39,903 bases of DNA from CAYUWH01 sp964448615 (GTDB taxonomy: Bacteria; Patescibacteriota; Gracilibacteria; Peribacterales; Peribacteraceae): the NCBI GenBank assembly GCA_964448615.1, contig CAYUWH010000012.1, positions 1 to 39,903 on the forward strand. Direction: 5' to 3'. Of this stretch, positions 13,968-21,413 are shown in pieces (within the stretch, counting starts at the first letter, position 1; each line of letters opens with the position of its first letter). The notes beneath the pieces are model-generated. The model had not been told where the DNA came from, did no database searches, and saw only the letters and a list, made by a program, of their open reading frames with translations. Position numbers and translations under genes: made by a program.

Positions 13968-14429
13968 TCACGATTCCTGTGTCATCGCGGCTTCGTACAG
14001 CCTGTCGATGTCATCAGCGAATTTTTGGAAGACCGGGAAACATCTGTAGCGTTCGCGCAGCGCGAGAGCGATCGGATTGCCCGTGCCGTGCCGGAACACG
14101 CTGGCCATGTACCGTCCGCAAAGTTCTACGGTGAGCGGTTCGTACCAGTTTCCGCGCAATCCGCATATGCCGAACTGCAACACATCCGCCTGGTCTGCCA
14201 TCTCGAGGAAGCCGGGAATGTGGCCGTATTCGTGGCGCATGTGCAGCGCTTCCCGATTCCCCGGACCGAGTGCGAACACGCAGTGCATGTAGGGTTCGGC
14301 TAGCTCTTTGGGAACATCGAGGTATCCGTTGTACCACACTTTCTTTGGCTCCGGTTCGGCTTCCAGCGGTTCCCGAACGATGAGAAAAGGATAAGCCAGC
14401 CAGGACCATACCCAGGTCAGCAACGCCAT
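13968..14429 (-). CDS. Hypothetical membrane-anchored protein
   Basis: A 153-residue protein with one hydrophobic N-terminal segment (ALLTWVWSWLAYPFLIV) followed by a soluble domain rich in aromatic, Arg and His residues, with three Cys. It could be an uncleaved anchor with the domain outside the membrane. No family recognised. The start is supported by GGAGG 8 nt before the ATG, one of the few good Shine-Dalgarno sites in the window. A terminator follows. A 376-residue ORF in another frame overlaps it and is rejected. Confidence 0.6.
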   Translation of the reverse strand: MALLTWVWSWLAYPFLIVREPLEAEPEPKKVWYNGYLDVPKELAEPYMHCVFALGPGNREALHMRHEYGHIPGFLEMADQADVLQFGICGLRGNWYEPLTVELCGRYMASVFRHGTGNPIALALRERYRCFPVFQKFADDIDRLYEAAMTQES

Positions 14430-14634
14430 CGATGATCCTCCAGTGAAGGAACGTGAGTCTGCTCAACGACGTGCAGAGCAGATCGCCAAGATAGTCTAAA
14501 ATTTGTGTATTGCAAGAATCGGTTGACTGTCTCTCGATTCGGCGGCATGCCATTTGCATTTCTCGCATCGCTCTTCCTCCTTGCGGGGAGGGATTTTTCT
14601 TGCCTGCTGTCCCGACATACGACACAATCCGTTC

Positions 14635-14654
14635 CCGTACAGCGTTCTGTACGG
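14635..14654 (+). promoter_or_regulatory. Perfect inverted repeat upstream of the STAS gene
   Basis: CCGTACAG-CGTT-CTGTACGG, an 8+4+8 perfect inverted repeat ending 34 nt before the STAS ATG. It may be an operator or a leader-RNA hairpin. No T-run follows, so it is not an intrinsic terminator. Confidence 0.4.
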
Positions 14655-14688
14655 AATTGATCATCTGATCTTTGACACGGAGGCACAG

Positions 14689-15054
14689 ATGGAGACTTTG
14701 CCGGTGTTGCATGACGGTGAGTATTTCGAAGAGACGCGCGAACGCGACATCACGATCATCACGTTCGAGGACAAGCGTATCGACGCCGCGGGCCAGATTT
14801 CTACCATCAAGGGGGATCTCCTGGCACTCGCTGGCGAAGGGTATCGCCGGATGCTTCTGGATTTCCAGAAGGTGCAGTATGCGTCCGCCGTGTTTATCAG
14901 TGTCCTCCAGGAGCTTCGGAGGCAGAATGTCGAAATTGTCCTGTGCAGCTGCGGTCCGCAGCTTCTCGATCTTCTCGGGATGACACGACTCCTCCAGGAG
15001 TTCAAGTGCTATCAGGATCGAGCCGCCGCTCTTCGCGAGATGTGTAAGACATGA
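14689..15054 (+). CDS. STAS domain protein (anti-sigma antagonist-like)
   Basis: 121 residues with the STAS fold pattern of SpoIIAA/RsbV-type proteins: the strands ITIITFEDKRIDAAG and RRMLLDFQKVQYASA, a turn carrying Ser/Ala where the phosphorylatable Ser usually sits (YASAVFISVLQEL), then NVEIVLCSC and a final helix. About 20 residues of acidic N-terminal extension precede it. GGAGG 7-8 nt upstream supports the ATG at 14689. No anti-sigma kinase or sigma gene is adjacent, so the partner is elsewhere. A strong terminator follows immediately. Confidence 0.8.
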   Translation: METLPVLHDGEYFEETRERDITIITFEDKRIDAAGQISTIKGDLLALAGEGYRRMLLDFQKVQYASAVFISVLQELRRQNVEIVLCSCGPQLLDLLGMTRLLQEFKCYQDRAAALREMCKT

Positions 15055-15065
15055 TGTTCTCTCTC

Positions 15066-15095
15066 GCCGCTGCCTTCGTGCAGCGGCTTTTTTTT
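15066..15095 (+). terminator. Rho-independent terminator of the STAS gene
   Basis: GCCGCTG (15066-15072), an 8-nt loop, CAGCGGC (15081-15087), then eight T residues. It begins 11 nt after the STAS stop codon. A textbook terminator. Confidence 0.9.
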
Positions 15096-15232
15096 GACAT
15101 CTGTTTTTTTCTGATACCTTCCCGCGGCTCATTGACATCCTCATTGTTGTTGGAGCATGGCGAAGGATTTCGATTCTTCATCATCACTGACAGGGTTTAT
15201 GTGAGATCGTTCTCAAGAAGAAAGGATCAACT

Positions 15233-15532
15233 ATGTTCGACGGTATCTTGCGTGAGGAGGATCTGCTGCTTACGCGTCGCTCCGCAGAAGCTGTCAGGTG
15301 CCGAGCGTGCCACTGCTTCGAGGGACTTTCTCCGTATACGCTGGAATTTCTCGAGAGGGCACTTGCTCTGCGCAGCAGGCAGCCGTATCGCGATTTCCGT
15401 GAGATCATCCGCGAATGCTGTTTTGATCCTCATAATCAAGTGAGGCCTCTGGAGGAATTCGATGTGCCCCCGAACACGTCCGTGTTGGACATTACATGGG
15501 TGCTGCGCCTCCTGGGTCAGCGTGTCTCGTAG
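15233..15532 (+). CDS. Hypothetical protein, 99 aa
   Basis: Not recognised. A 99-residue charged protein with RCRACHCFEG near the N-terminus (three Cys and one His close together, perhaps metal-binding) and a further CC pair in the middle. It is preceded by AAAGGA at Shine-Dalgarno distance from the ATG, which supports translation. Upstream is the STAS terminator, so it must have its own promoter; TTGACA occurs in the upstream gap but without a clear matching -10. A folded-RNA-like inverted repeat follows the stop. Confidence 0.6.
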   Translation: MFDGILREEDLLLTRRSAEAVRCRACHCFEGLSPYTLEFLERALALRSRQPYRDFREIIRECCFDPHNQVRPLEEFDVPPNTSVLDITWVLRLLGQRVS

Positions 15533-15546
15533 CCCTGTCTCTTTTT

Positions 15547-15586
15547 CCTTGCACCATTCAGTCGCAACGCGACTTCGGGTGCAGGG
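15547..15586 (+). other. Nested RNA hairpin after the 99-aa gene
   Basis: The outer arms CCTTGCACC (15547-15555) and GGTGCAGGG (15578-15586) pair over 9 bp with one GU. Inside them GTCGC-AAC-GCGAC (15561-15573) forms a second stem. No T-run follows, so it is not a normal terminator. It may protect a 3' end, or act as a structured element or small RNA domain. Confidence 0.4.
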
Positions 15587-15656
15587 GGATTTACCTTGCT
15601 TCTATTTTTCCGATTCTGTCTTTTGTTTTTTGTAAGAGCAAACGGACTTCTTTTTC

Positions 15657-15686
15657 TTGACGGGATTTCCGAACGGAACATATTGT
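15657..15686 (+). promoter_or_regulatory. Possible promoter of the 478-aa gene
   Basis: TTGACG (15657-15662), an 18-nt spacer and TATTGT (15681-15686), then 27 nt of mainly pyrimidine-rich leader before the ATG at 15714. The -10 is imperfect. Confidence 0.35.
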
Positions 15687-15713
15687 GCTCAGCCGCTTGC
15701 CCTCTTTCCCTCT

Positions 15714-17150
15714 ATGACTCGCGAACCAAAGCTGCAGCAAATCCAGGAATTAGCGCCTGAACAGGAGCTCACCCCGATTCAGGAGCAGCAGTTGCAACAG
15801 GCATTGCAGTGCATGCGTCACGCGACCAATGGTCATGTCGTGAATACAGTGCGCATGCTTGTGCCCATGGAGCTCTTGGATATCTACGGAAATGATGCCG
15901 TAGTGACCGAATGTTTGCGGAGCCCTGAACTGCGCGCCGCGCTTGAAGGGACGATCGCACGTCATACGATTGTTGAACATGGCGAAGCGCTCGCGCAGCG
16001 ACTGAACAATGAGCAGGACACACCCTACATAGAGGCGATTGCGCGCATCCATGAGCCGATCGCGCAGGCGATTCGTGCCACGCTCAATAAGTGGGCCAAG
16101 CAACGGACACAGTATGTCGGCCTTCCCGAAACGAAACGAAAAGAATGCAATGCCGTCGAGCAACTGTCGATCATCAATCATCTGTATCCCATGCCTTCTC
16201 AGGAATCCTATCACCGAGTACGGATGGCTGATTATACCGTCATGCAGCAACATCATCTCCAGGTGTATGGCGGAGATTCTTCGGCTCTGGAGCTTTCGTA
16301 TCAACACGCATGGCTGACACCCGAGATCCTGGAGCTGGCGATTAAAGGAGATATCGTTTCATTTCAAAACCTGACCAGAAACGGCCGTTACATTTATGGT
16401 TTTGATGAGTATGGCAAAAATTCCGTGCGCAATGAAATGATCAAAGGTTTGAAAAAATCGAAAGTAAAGGGGCCGCATCACAATCTTTTTCAGGGGCGAA
16501 TTCTGAGGACTCAGCCCGAACATCTCGAACCGGGAGATGATGAAATCGAAGCATGGCTGACGAGTAACATCAAGCCGGCTCCTCGCTCTGAAACGCTTGA
16601 ATATCTGATGCACGGCGCTACGGGCAGGGTGGAATATTTCGGCACGCCGACGACGATGGATTATATGATCGAGAATGCGGATGTCATCGTCCAGTTTGAT
16701 ACGATCAAAGGAGACACTCGCAAGAATCCTCAAAAACGCGGGCCGAGTGCTGCGAGAATCATGGCCAAGTTCGCCTACGAGTTGCAGAAGGAAAATGCGA
16801 TGCTTCTCAAAGGGGCGAGGCGGCCCATCATTGATCTTTATGCCTTGGAACATCTCTTCATTCATTCCGATGAGATCAATGTGGCGCACTTGCAGCGTTA
16901 TCCTTTGCCGCTGGGCGCCAATCTCGCGAGTCCGAAGTTTTTCACCGACCGCGCATTGCGTAGCGTTGCGCGTGATCATGATGTCTGTGCGCCCCGTTCC
17001 GAAAGACACGTTCAAGGCAAGCTCGTAGAGTTGCAGCCAGCTTGGCAACACATGATTGGCTGGCTCGATGAATTCATCAAAGAGTGCCTTAATCGCTGGA
17101 AATTGATCCGTTGGAAGCATGGCGACTACTCGGAAGATGGGCTGCTCTAA
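15714..17150 (+). CDS. Large hypothetical protein, 478 aa
   Basis: Not recognised. A soluble protein of about 478 residues. The N-terminus is Gln/Glu-rich and probably disordered or coiled; the middle is helix-rich; the C-terminal half has basic segments (KGLKKSKVKGPHHN, DTRKNPQKRGP) and several Trp residues near the end. No transmembrane helix, signal peptide or known catalytic motif is visible. The ATG at 15714 is chosen over an upstream frame start at 15657 because the latter lies inside the promoter region. It lies 26 nt upstream of the pseudouridine synthase start, which has its own -10. It could be a lineage-specific structural or nucleic-acid-binding protein. Confidence 0.7.
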   Translation: MTREPKLQQIQELAPEQELTPIQEQQLQQALQCMRHATNGHVVNTVRMLVPMELLDIYGNDAVVTECLRSPELRAALEGTIARHTIVEHGEALAQRLNNEQDTPYIEAIARIHEPIAQAIRATLNKWAKQRTQYVGLPETKRKECNAVEQLSIINHLYPMPSQESYHRVRMADYTVMQQHHLQVYGGDSSALELSYQHAWLTPEILELAIKGDIVSFQNLTRNGRYIYGFDEYGKNSVRNEMIKGLKKSKVKGPHHNLFQGRILRTQPEHLEPGDDEIEAWLTSNIKPAPRSETLEYLMHGATGRVEYFGTPTTMDYMIENADVIVQFDTIKGDTRKNPQKRGPSAARIMAKFAYELQKENAMLLKGARRPIIDLYALEHLFIHSDEINVAHLQRYPLPLGANLASPKFFTDRALRSVARDHDVCAPRSERHVQGKLVELQPAWQHMIGWLDEFIKECLNRWKLIRWKHGDYSEDGLL

Positions 17151-17164
17151 GCCGATCTTTGGTG

Positions 17165-17170
17165 TATGAT
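17165..17170 (+). promoter_or_regulatory. Probable -10 box of the pseudouridine synthase gene
   Basis: TATGAT, exactly 6 nt before the ATG at 17177. No convincing -35. Confidence 0.4.
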
Positions 17171-17176
17171 AGAGAT

Positions 17177-17893
17177 ATGAAAAGTATCAATCCCGAGCGC
17201 ATTTTGTATGAAGACGAGCATTTGCTCGTGGTTAATAAACTCTCGGGTGAATTGGTCGTGGCGGCGGAAGGGGACGGGAAATTGCCGCTCTATGACTTTC
17301 TCCATAAGGCATATCCGGGTCTTCGGGTCGTGCATCGTCTGGACTACGGAACCTCTGGAGTATTGGTGTTCGCCAAGAGCGCGGATGTTGTCAAAGTCAT
17401 TCGCGATACCAAATTTGCCGGGTGGAAAAAGCGCTACCGCATGATCGTCGCGGGATCGATGCAGGAGAAATTCGGAACGATCAAAAAATCTCTGCCTGCA
17501 CGTACTCACGAAGGGCTCGTCGAGGCGGTGACGCATTTCAAAGTATTGCAAACCTATAAGCTCGCGACCTATGTGGAGACCGATATCGAGACGGGACGCA
17601 AGCACCAGATTCGCCGCCACATGGCGTCGATCGGTCATCCCTTGGTGCTCGACAGCGAATATGGCGACTCGCGCAAAGACCGAGATTTCAAAAAGAAATT
17701 CAAATATCGCCGCTTATTTTTGCATGCGTATAGTTTGGAATTCCCGCATCCGATCACAGGTAAAACCGTGCGTGTGCAGGCTCCGATTCCTCCAGTGTTT
17801 CAGGAGTTGATTCATAAATTGCAGGCATCTGGAAATTCAAAATTCCAGACGAGTCCTGAACAAGGCCGCAGGGCGCCAAATTCCAAACGCTAG
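17177..17893 (+). CDS. RluA-family pseudouridine synthase
   Basis: Isomerises uridine to pseudouridine in rRNA or tRNA. The 238-residue protein has the catalytic motif HRLDYGTSGVLVFAK with the essential Asp, the N-terminal ILYEDEHLLVVNKLSG segment, and the RluA-type GRKHQIRRHMASIGHPLV motif. There is no S4 domain. The C-terminal 20 residues are low complexity and are encoded partly by a terminator hairpin. The target position in RNA (RluA, RluC or RluD-like) cannot be assigned by eye. Confidence 0.92.
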   Translation: MKSINPERILYEDEHLLVVNKLSGELVVAAEGDGKLPLYDFLHKAYPGLRVVHRLDYGTSGVLVFAKSADVVKVIRDTKFAGWKKRYRMIVAGSMQEKFGTIKKSLPARTHEGLVEAVTHFKVLQTYKLATYVETDIETGRKHQIRRHMASIGHPLVLDSEYGDSRKDRDFKKKFKYRRLFLHAYSLEFPHPITGKTVRVQAPIPPVFQELIHKLQASGNSKFQTSPEQGRRAPNSKR

Positions 17894-17923
17894 AAAACGT
17901 TCGGATTTGGAATTTGGATCTTT
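17876..17923 (+). terminator. Terminator overlapping the 3' end of the RluA-type gene
   Basis: The perfect 12-nt arms CCAAATTCCAAA (17876-17887) and TTTGGAATTTGG (17906-17917) are separated by 18 nt and followed by ATCTTTT. The stop codon of the pseudouridine synthase gene lies in the loop. The trpS -10 box follows directly. Confidence 0.55.
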
Positions 17924-17928
17924 TCCGT

Positions 17929-17934
17929 TATCCT
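17929..17934 (+). promoter_or_regulatory. Probable -10 box of trpS
   Basis: TATCCT, exactly 6 nt before the trpS ATG; the intervening bases are CCTCCC, so no Shine-Dalgarno sequence is possible here. Confidence 0.4.
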
Positions 17935-17940
17935 CCTCCC

Positions 17941-18903
17941 ATGCGCGTCCTCTCCGGTATTCAGCCTTCGGGAGCTTTGCACTTGGGCAACTACTTCGGG
18001 TCCATCAAGCCGAACCTGGAACAAGTCGGCAAAGCGGAAGAGAGCTTTTACTGCATCGTCGACCTTCATGCGCTGACGACGGTGCACGATGCGAAGCAGT
18101 TGAAACAGTTTCGGCAGGATGCGTTATTGGATTTGCTTGCATGCGGTTTTGATCCTGAAAAAGCGACGCTTTTCTTTCAGTCGGCTGTGCCGGAACATAC
18201 GGAATTGATGTGGATCCTTTCGACCGTCGCACCGATGGGATTGCTTGAGCGCGCGGTCAGTTACAAGGAAAAAGTCGAGAAAGGCATTACCGCTTCCGTC
18301 GGGCTCTTCACGTATCCGGTGCTGATGGCTGCGGATATCCTTCTCTACGATGTGAATCTTGTTCCGGTGGGAAAGGACCAGAAGCAGCATCTGGAAATGA
18401 CGCGCGACATTGCCATGAAATTCAACCATGAATTCGGCGAAACATTCGTTATTCCCGAGCCGCAGATCCGTGAGGAGGTGGCCGTGGTCCCGGGTACCGA
18501 CGGACAGAAAATGAGCAAAAGCTACGGGAATACGATTCCATTGTTCGGCGAAGAGAGCATGATCAAGAAGGCGATCATGGGCATCAAGACCGATTCCAAA
18601 GGCGCCACGGATCCCAAGATTCCCGAGGAGTCTCCCATCTACAAACTGCATTCGCTTTTCCTTTCGCCCGCAGAAGCGCAGACACTCGCGGATGACTATC
18701 GTGCGGGACTTTCCTATGGAGACGCTAAAAAGCGTCTTTTGGAGGTCTATCTGGATTTCATCGGTCCCATGAGAGCCAAGCGTGAAAAGCTCGCCAACGA
18801 TGCCAAGGAATTGGCGCAAATTGCCGATAAAGGCACTCAAAAAGCAAAGGCTGTGGCGGTTTCCACGCTAACCAGGGCAAAGGCTGCGGTTGGTTTGTTT
18901 TAA
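17941..18903 (+). CDS. trpS: Tryptophan-tRNA ligase
   Basis: Class I aminoacyl-tRNA synthetase charging tRNA-Trp in the cytosol. The 320-residue product shows the N-terminal GIQPSGALHLGNYFG with the HIGH-equivalent HLGN, the tryptophan-pocket region LMAADILLYDVNLVPVGKDQ, and KMSKS at 190-194 inside GQKMSKSYGN. Length is normal for bacterial TrpS. The ATG at 17941 is chosen because the GIQPSG strand follows at once; an in-frame start at 17914 would add nine residues. Confidence 0.96.
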   Translation: MRVLSGIQPSGALHLGNYFGSIKPNLEQVGKAEESFYCIVDLHALTTVHDAKQLKQFRQDALLDLLACGFDPEKATLFFQSAVPEHTELMWILSTVAPMGLLERAVSYKEKVEKGITASVGLFTYPVLMAADILLYDVNLVPVGKDQKQHLEMTRDIAMKFNHEFGETFVIPEPQIREEVAVVPGTDGQKMSKSYGNTIPLFGEESMIKKAIMGIKTDSKGATDPKIPEESPIYKLHSLFLSPAEAQTLADDYRAGLSYGDAKKRLLEVYLDFIGPMRAKREKLANDAKELAQIADKGTQKAKAVAVSTLTRAKAAVGLF

Positions 18904-18923
18904 ATTACAAATTATAGTATAAT
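18895..18923 (+). promoter_or_regulatory. Promoter of the secreted-protein gene at 18953
   Basis: TTGTTT (18895-18900), a 17-nt spacer and a perfect TATAAT (18918-18923). The start codon is 29 nt further on, giving a leader of roughly 20 nt that is pyrimidine-rich and lacks a Shine-Dalgarno sequence. Confidence 0.6.
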
Positions 18924-18952
18924 AGTATCAATTACACACACCCCTCTCCACT

Positions 18953-19555
18953 ATGAACCGCTCCAATGTTCTCGGTTCCGTTCTTACCGCTCTGGTGTTC
19001 ACGTTCCCCGTGACGACGGATGCGCTTTCTTCACTAGCAAGCGTCGTTCCTTCTCGTGCTGAATTGCGTCAGCAGGCAATCCAAGACCGCACTGCCAAGC
19101 TCACGCAGCGCCGCTCCTATAGCCTCATTGTGGCCGAGTGTGCGCGCAGACAGACCGCGGGGGAGAAGGTCGTATGCCCCGATATCAATGACGTGCAGGG
19201 CATCGTGAAATTTATGCGCGGCGAACAGTCTTCGTCCTCCACGGCTGCAGGCACGGGTTCCGTGGTATTGCGCTTGGAAGACGTGACCGAAAGCGATCTC
19301 GGATTACTGCGCCGCTACCGCAATGCACAGCAGTGTCCCGAAGGACTGAAGACGGGAAAGCAGCCAGGGTTTTACGCTCTTTGTCTTTCGTTTATCAAAG
19401 ATGGGCGCGTATCCACGCTCAAAAACCGTCAGATAGAGCGCAAAGTCTTGCAGAAGATCGAAGGCCTCAAGAAAATGGCTGCACCTACCTCTTCGGCACC
19501 TACGCTCAACGACCGGCTGAACGCTCTTCCAAAGGGCATCCGGCCTGATCGTTGA
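18953..19555 (+). CDS. Hypothetical secreted protein, 200 aa
   Basis: A 200-residue protein with a probable Sec signal peptide (NVLGSVLTALVFTFPVTTDA, cleavage near residue 25). The mature part is basic, with four Cys that could form two disulfides, a Ser/Thr-rich linker around residues 94-102 and a helical C-terminal half. No family recognised. It has its own promoter and a terminator directly after the stop, so it is a single-gene unit. Confidence 0.75.
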   Translation: MNRSNVLGSVLTALVFTFPVTTDALSSLASVVPSRAELRQQAIQDRTAKLTQRRSYSLIVAECARRQTAGEKVVCPDINDVQGIVKFMRGEQSSSSTAAGTGSVVLRLEDVTESDLGLLRRYRNAQQCPEGLKTGKQPGFYALCLSFIKDGRVSTLKNRQIERKVLQKIEGLKKMAAPTSSAPTLNDRLNALPKGIRPDR

Positions 19556-19571
19556 GCAGGCCCATCATCGA

Positions 19572-19769
19572 TTAAAACATGCCGTCCTTCGCATACGAGG
19601 CGGCATTTTTTTCGCTGTTTCTCGTGGCACGCTTACTGGCTTCTGCCTTTTCGCGGTTTTGCGCCGCCATGCTTTCGGCACGAGCGGCATCGCGCTCGTA
19701 GGCCGATTTATTCGCGTCATCACGGGCGTCCGTTCGGCGCTTTGCCGCTGTTTCGGTTGCGTCTGACAT
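19572..19769 (-). CDS. Small charged hypothetical protein, 65 aa
   Basis: A 65-residue ORF with very high Ala, Arg, Lys, Glu and Asp content, likely one long helix. The composition resembles small stress-type or ribosome-associated helical proteins, but no family is recognised. The upstream bases are C/T-rich with no Shine-Dalgarno sequence. Its last codons overlap the plus-strand terminator. It could be spurious. Confidence 0.45.
   Translation of the reverse strand: MSDATETAAKRRTDARDDANKSAYERDAARAESMAAQNREKAEASKRATRNSEKNAASYAKDGMF
19579..19612 (+). terminator. Rho-independent terminator of the 200-aa gene
   Basis: ATGCCG (19579-19584) pairs with CGGCAT (19601-19606), with partial pairing of CCT/AGG inside, followed by a run of seven T. 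It lies 23 nt after the stop at 19555. Confidence 0.8.
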
Positions 19770-19836
19770 AGGAAAAGGGGGGAGGAAGTACTATTCTTGA
19801 TGACGTATACTTCCGTGATTTCCTACGAGATTTTGT

Positions 19837-20418
19837 ATGAAACCGACGTTAATTCTTGCTTCCGCAAGTCCCCAACGCAAAGCACTTCTTGCCACGCTAG
19901 AGCTTCCGTTTGAGATGCATCCAAGCAGGGTTGAAGAAACGGATCACCCGCAACAGTCGCCGCTGCAGCGAGCCCAGGAATTGGCGCTGCTCAAAGCGCG
20001 AGACGTTGCCGCGCATTTTCGCGGGTCGTTCGTCATCGGTTGCGATACGTTGGTCGTGGCGCCCGATGGGACGCTGCTTGAAAAACCCAAAGATGCCGTC
20101 GAAGCGCGGAGCATGCTGGATGCGCAGAGCGGGGGGTTGTCGATCGTTCATTCCGGTACCTGCGTGATCGATCCCAAGGGTGATGCGTATCAGGGCATGT
20201 CCTCGTCGCTCGTTATCTTCAAGTCCCTTTCCGATGCGGAAAAAGACTGGTGGATCGGGACGAAGTTGTGGGAGGGCAAGTCCGGCGGATTTCAGAACGA
20301 CGGACCCGGCGCTCTTCTCATTGAGCGCATCGAAGGGGATTGGTCGGGCATCGTGGGTTTGCCGATGTTTCTGCTAGGTCAGCTCCTGCTTAAAGCCGGG
20401 TATCCACTCTATCAATAA
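19837..20418 (+). CDS. Maf-like nucleotide pyrophosphatase
   Basis: A house-cleaning enzyme that hydrolyses non-canonical NTPs or dTTP/UTP to monophosphates, historically called septum-formation inhibitor. The 193-residue protein has the family signatures ILASASPQRKALL at the N-terminus, FVIGCDTLVV, LLEKPKDAVEA, and the C-terminal EGDWSGIVGLPM. Length is normal. TATACT occurs 25 nt before the ATG. It converges with the small 20422-20583 gene. Confidence 0.93.
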   Translation: MKPTLILASASPQRKALLATLELPFEMHPSRVEETDHPQQSPLQRAQELALLKARDVAAHFRGSFVIGCDTLVVAPDGTLLEKPKDAVEARSMLDAQSGGLSIVHSGTCVIDPKGDAYQGMSSSLVIFKSLSDAEKDWWIGTKLWEGKSGGFQNDGPGALLIERIEGDWSGIVGLPMFLLGQLLLKAGYPLYQ

Positions 20419-20421
20419 GAG

Positions 20422-20583
20422 CTATAGAGTTCGTTCCGGCAAGATACTGTCGTCGCCGACCAATGCAAGATCCAAATCGGGGTCTTTCTCATAGCTGCCA
20501 GTGACTCCCACAGGTTCGTTCAATTCTTTGCGAAGTTCTTCGTCGAAGTCCTTCTTGCCGTGTTCGGGGAAAGAGATGCGCAT
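20422..20583 (-). CDS. Small hypothetical protein, 53 aa
   Basis: A 53-residue acidic ORF ending 4 nt from the Maf stop. The ATG at 20583 is preferred over a GTG at 20613. Protein-like composition, with the helix DFDEELRKELNE and a negatively charged tail. No family recognised, no Shine-Dalgarno sequence. Confidence 0.45.
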   Translation of the reverse strand: MRISFPEHGKKDFDEELRKELNEPVGVTGSYEKDPDLDLALVGDDSILPERTL

Positions 20584-20650
20584 ATGCAAGAGGGGAAGAG
20601 GATAATGCTCCACACTTGATGACGTGCGATCCTGTGCTTTCTGTCATCGA

Positions 20651-21349
20651 TTATACCACCGGCAAACGATAGCCTTGCAAGGTTTTGTAGTGTTTTTCAT
20701 AGCCGGGCATTCCGCGCTCCACCTGTCGCCAGAATGCATGAGAATGGTTGGGTACAAGGCGATGGGCCAGCTCGTGAATGATGACGTATTTGAGCAATGA
20801 CGGCGGCAGGAACAGCAGTGCGGTATTCAACATGATGACGCCGCGAGGCGAACAGCTGCCCCATTGCGTGCTCGCGAATTTCATCCGCACTTCTTTCACA
20901 TGTGCGCGGAATGAAGCGCGATTGAACGAATGCACGAGTGCGCTGATGCGAGCGAGTTCTGTTTTTGCGAGTAGAGACCAGAGGAAGCGGTGCAGGGCTT
21001 GCTTACGGATCTGTGGGCTGACGCTCACGTTCCATCCGCGCATCGTGCGCGTGGCCCGAGTTCTCGTGCCAGGGACTAACGAGAACACATATTTTTTTCC
21101 AGTCGCCAGCGTCACCGTCACACTCTGCCCGCCCGCTAAGAGCGGACGGAATGGATCGATGGAAATTTTCTGACGCTCCTGCAATACGAGGTGCGTCATG
21201 CGGCGAAGCAGGCTGCGAATGTGATCCTGCTCCTCGGTTTTTGAGAGATTGCGCGCGAGGCGGATAATGATGGTGTCGCCACGGCAAATGGCTCGGGAAT
21301 GCTTATTTCTCGTATATTCAACCCGGTGGCGGATGCGGGCGTTTTCCAT
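20651..21349 (-). CDS. YgjP-like metallopeptidase (DUF45)
   Basis: A 232-residue zinc peptidase-like protein. The C-terminal part has the YgjP/DUF45 pattern: RMKFASTQWGSCSPRG followed by VIIHELAHRLVPNHSHAFW, where HELAH gives two zinc ligands and NHSHAFW the third. Cytosolic; biochemical role poorly known. The ATG at 21349 is preferred because upstream codons fall in a G/C hairpin. TATACT lies 11 nt upstream. Confidence 0.85.
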   Translation of the reverse strand: MENARIRHRVEYTRNKHSRAICRGDTIIIRLARNLSKTEEQDHIRSLLRRMTHLVLQERQKISIDPFRPLLAGGQSVTVTLATGKKYVFSLVPGTRTRATRTMRGWNVSVSPQIRKQALHRFLWSLLAKTELARISALVHSFNRASFRAHVKEVRMKFASTQWGSCSPRGVIMLNTALLFLPPSLLKYVIIHELAHRLVPNHSHAFWRQVERGMPGYEKHYKTLQGYRLPVV

Positions 21350-21365
21350 CAGGACCAGAAAGTAT

Positions 21366-21386
21366 ACCCCCCGCAGCAAGGGGGGT
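21366..21386 (-). terminator. G/C hairpin between the 301-aa gene and the YgjP-like gene
   Basis: A 7-bp stem ACCCCCC/GGGGGGT with a 7-nt loop. On the minus strand it follows the 301-aa gene and directly precedes TATACT, a possible -10 for the YgjP-like gene. There is no T-run, so it may attenuate or separate the two rather than terminate strictly. Confidence 0.35.
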
Positions 21387-21413
21387 CGGGAGGGCATTGC
21401 TAAATTTTTCTTA

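Noticed and set aside
14014..15144. Long minus-strand ORF of 376 codons
   Set aside because: It runs antisense through the STAS gene and its terminator and through the 13968-14429 gene in another frame. Composition is Arg/Ser-rich as in shadow frames.
15158..15205. A 15-codon leader peptide upstream of the 99-aa gene
   Set aside because: An ATG-TGA frame exists, but GGAG lies too close to the ATG and there is no attenuator structure or run of regulatory codons.
16359..17120. Minus-strand ORF of 253 codons
   Set aside because: Antisense to the 478-aa gene. That gene is itself unrecognised, so the choice rests on promoter, start context and direction of the neighbours.
18124..18840. Minus-strand ORF of 238 codons
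   Set aside because: Antisense to trpS; His/Arg-rich and without motifs.
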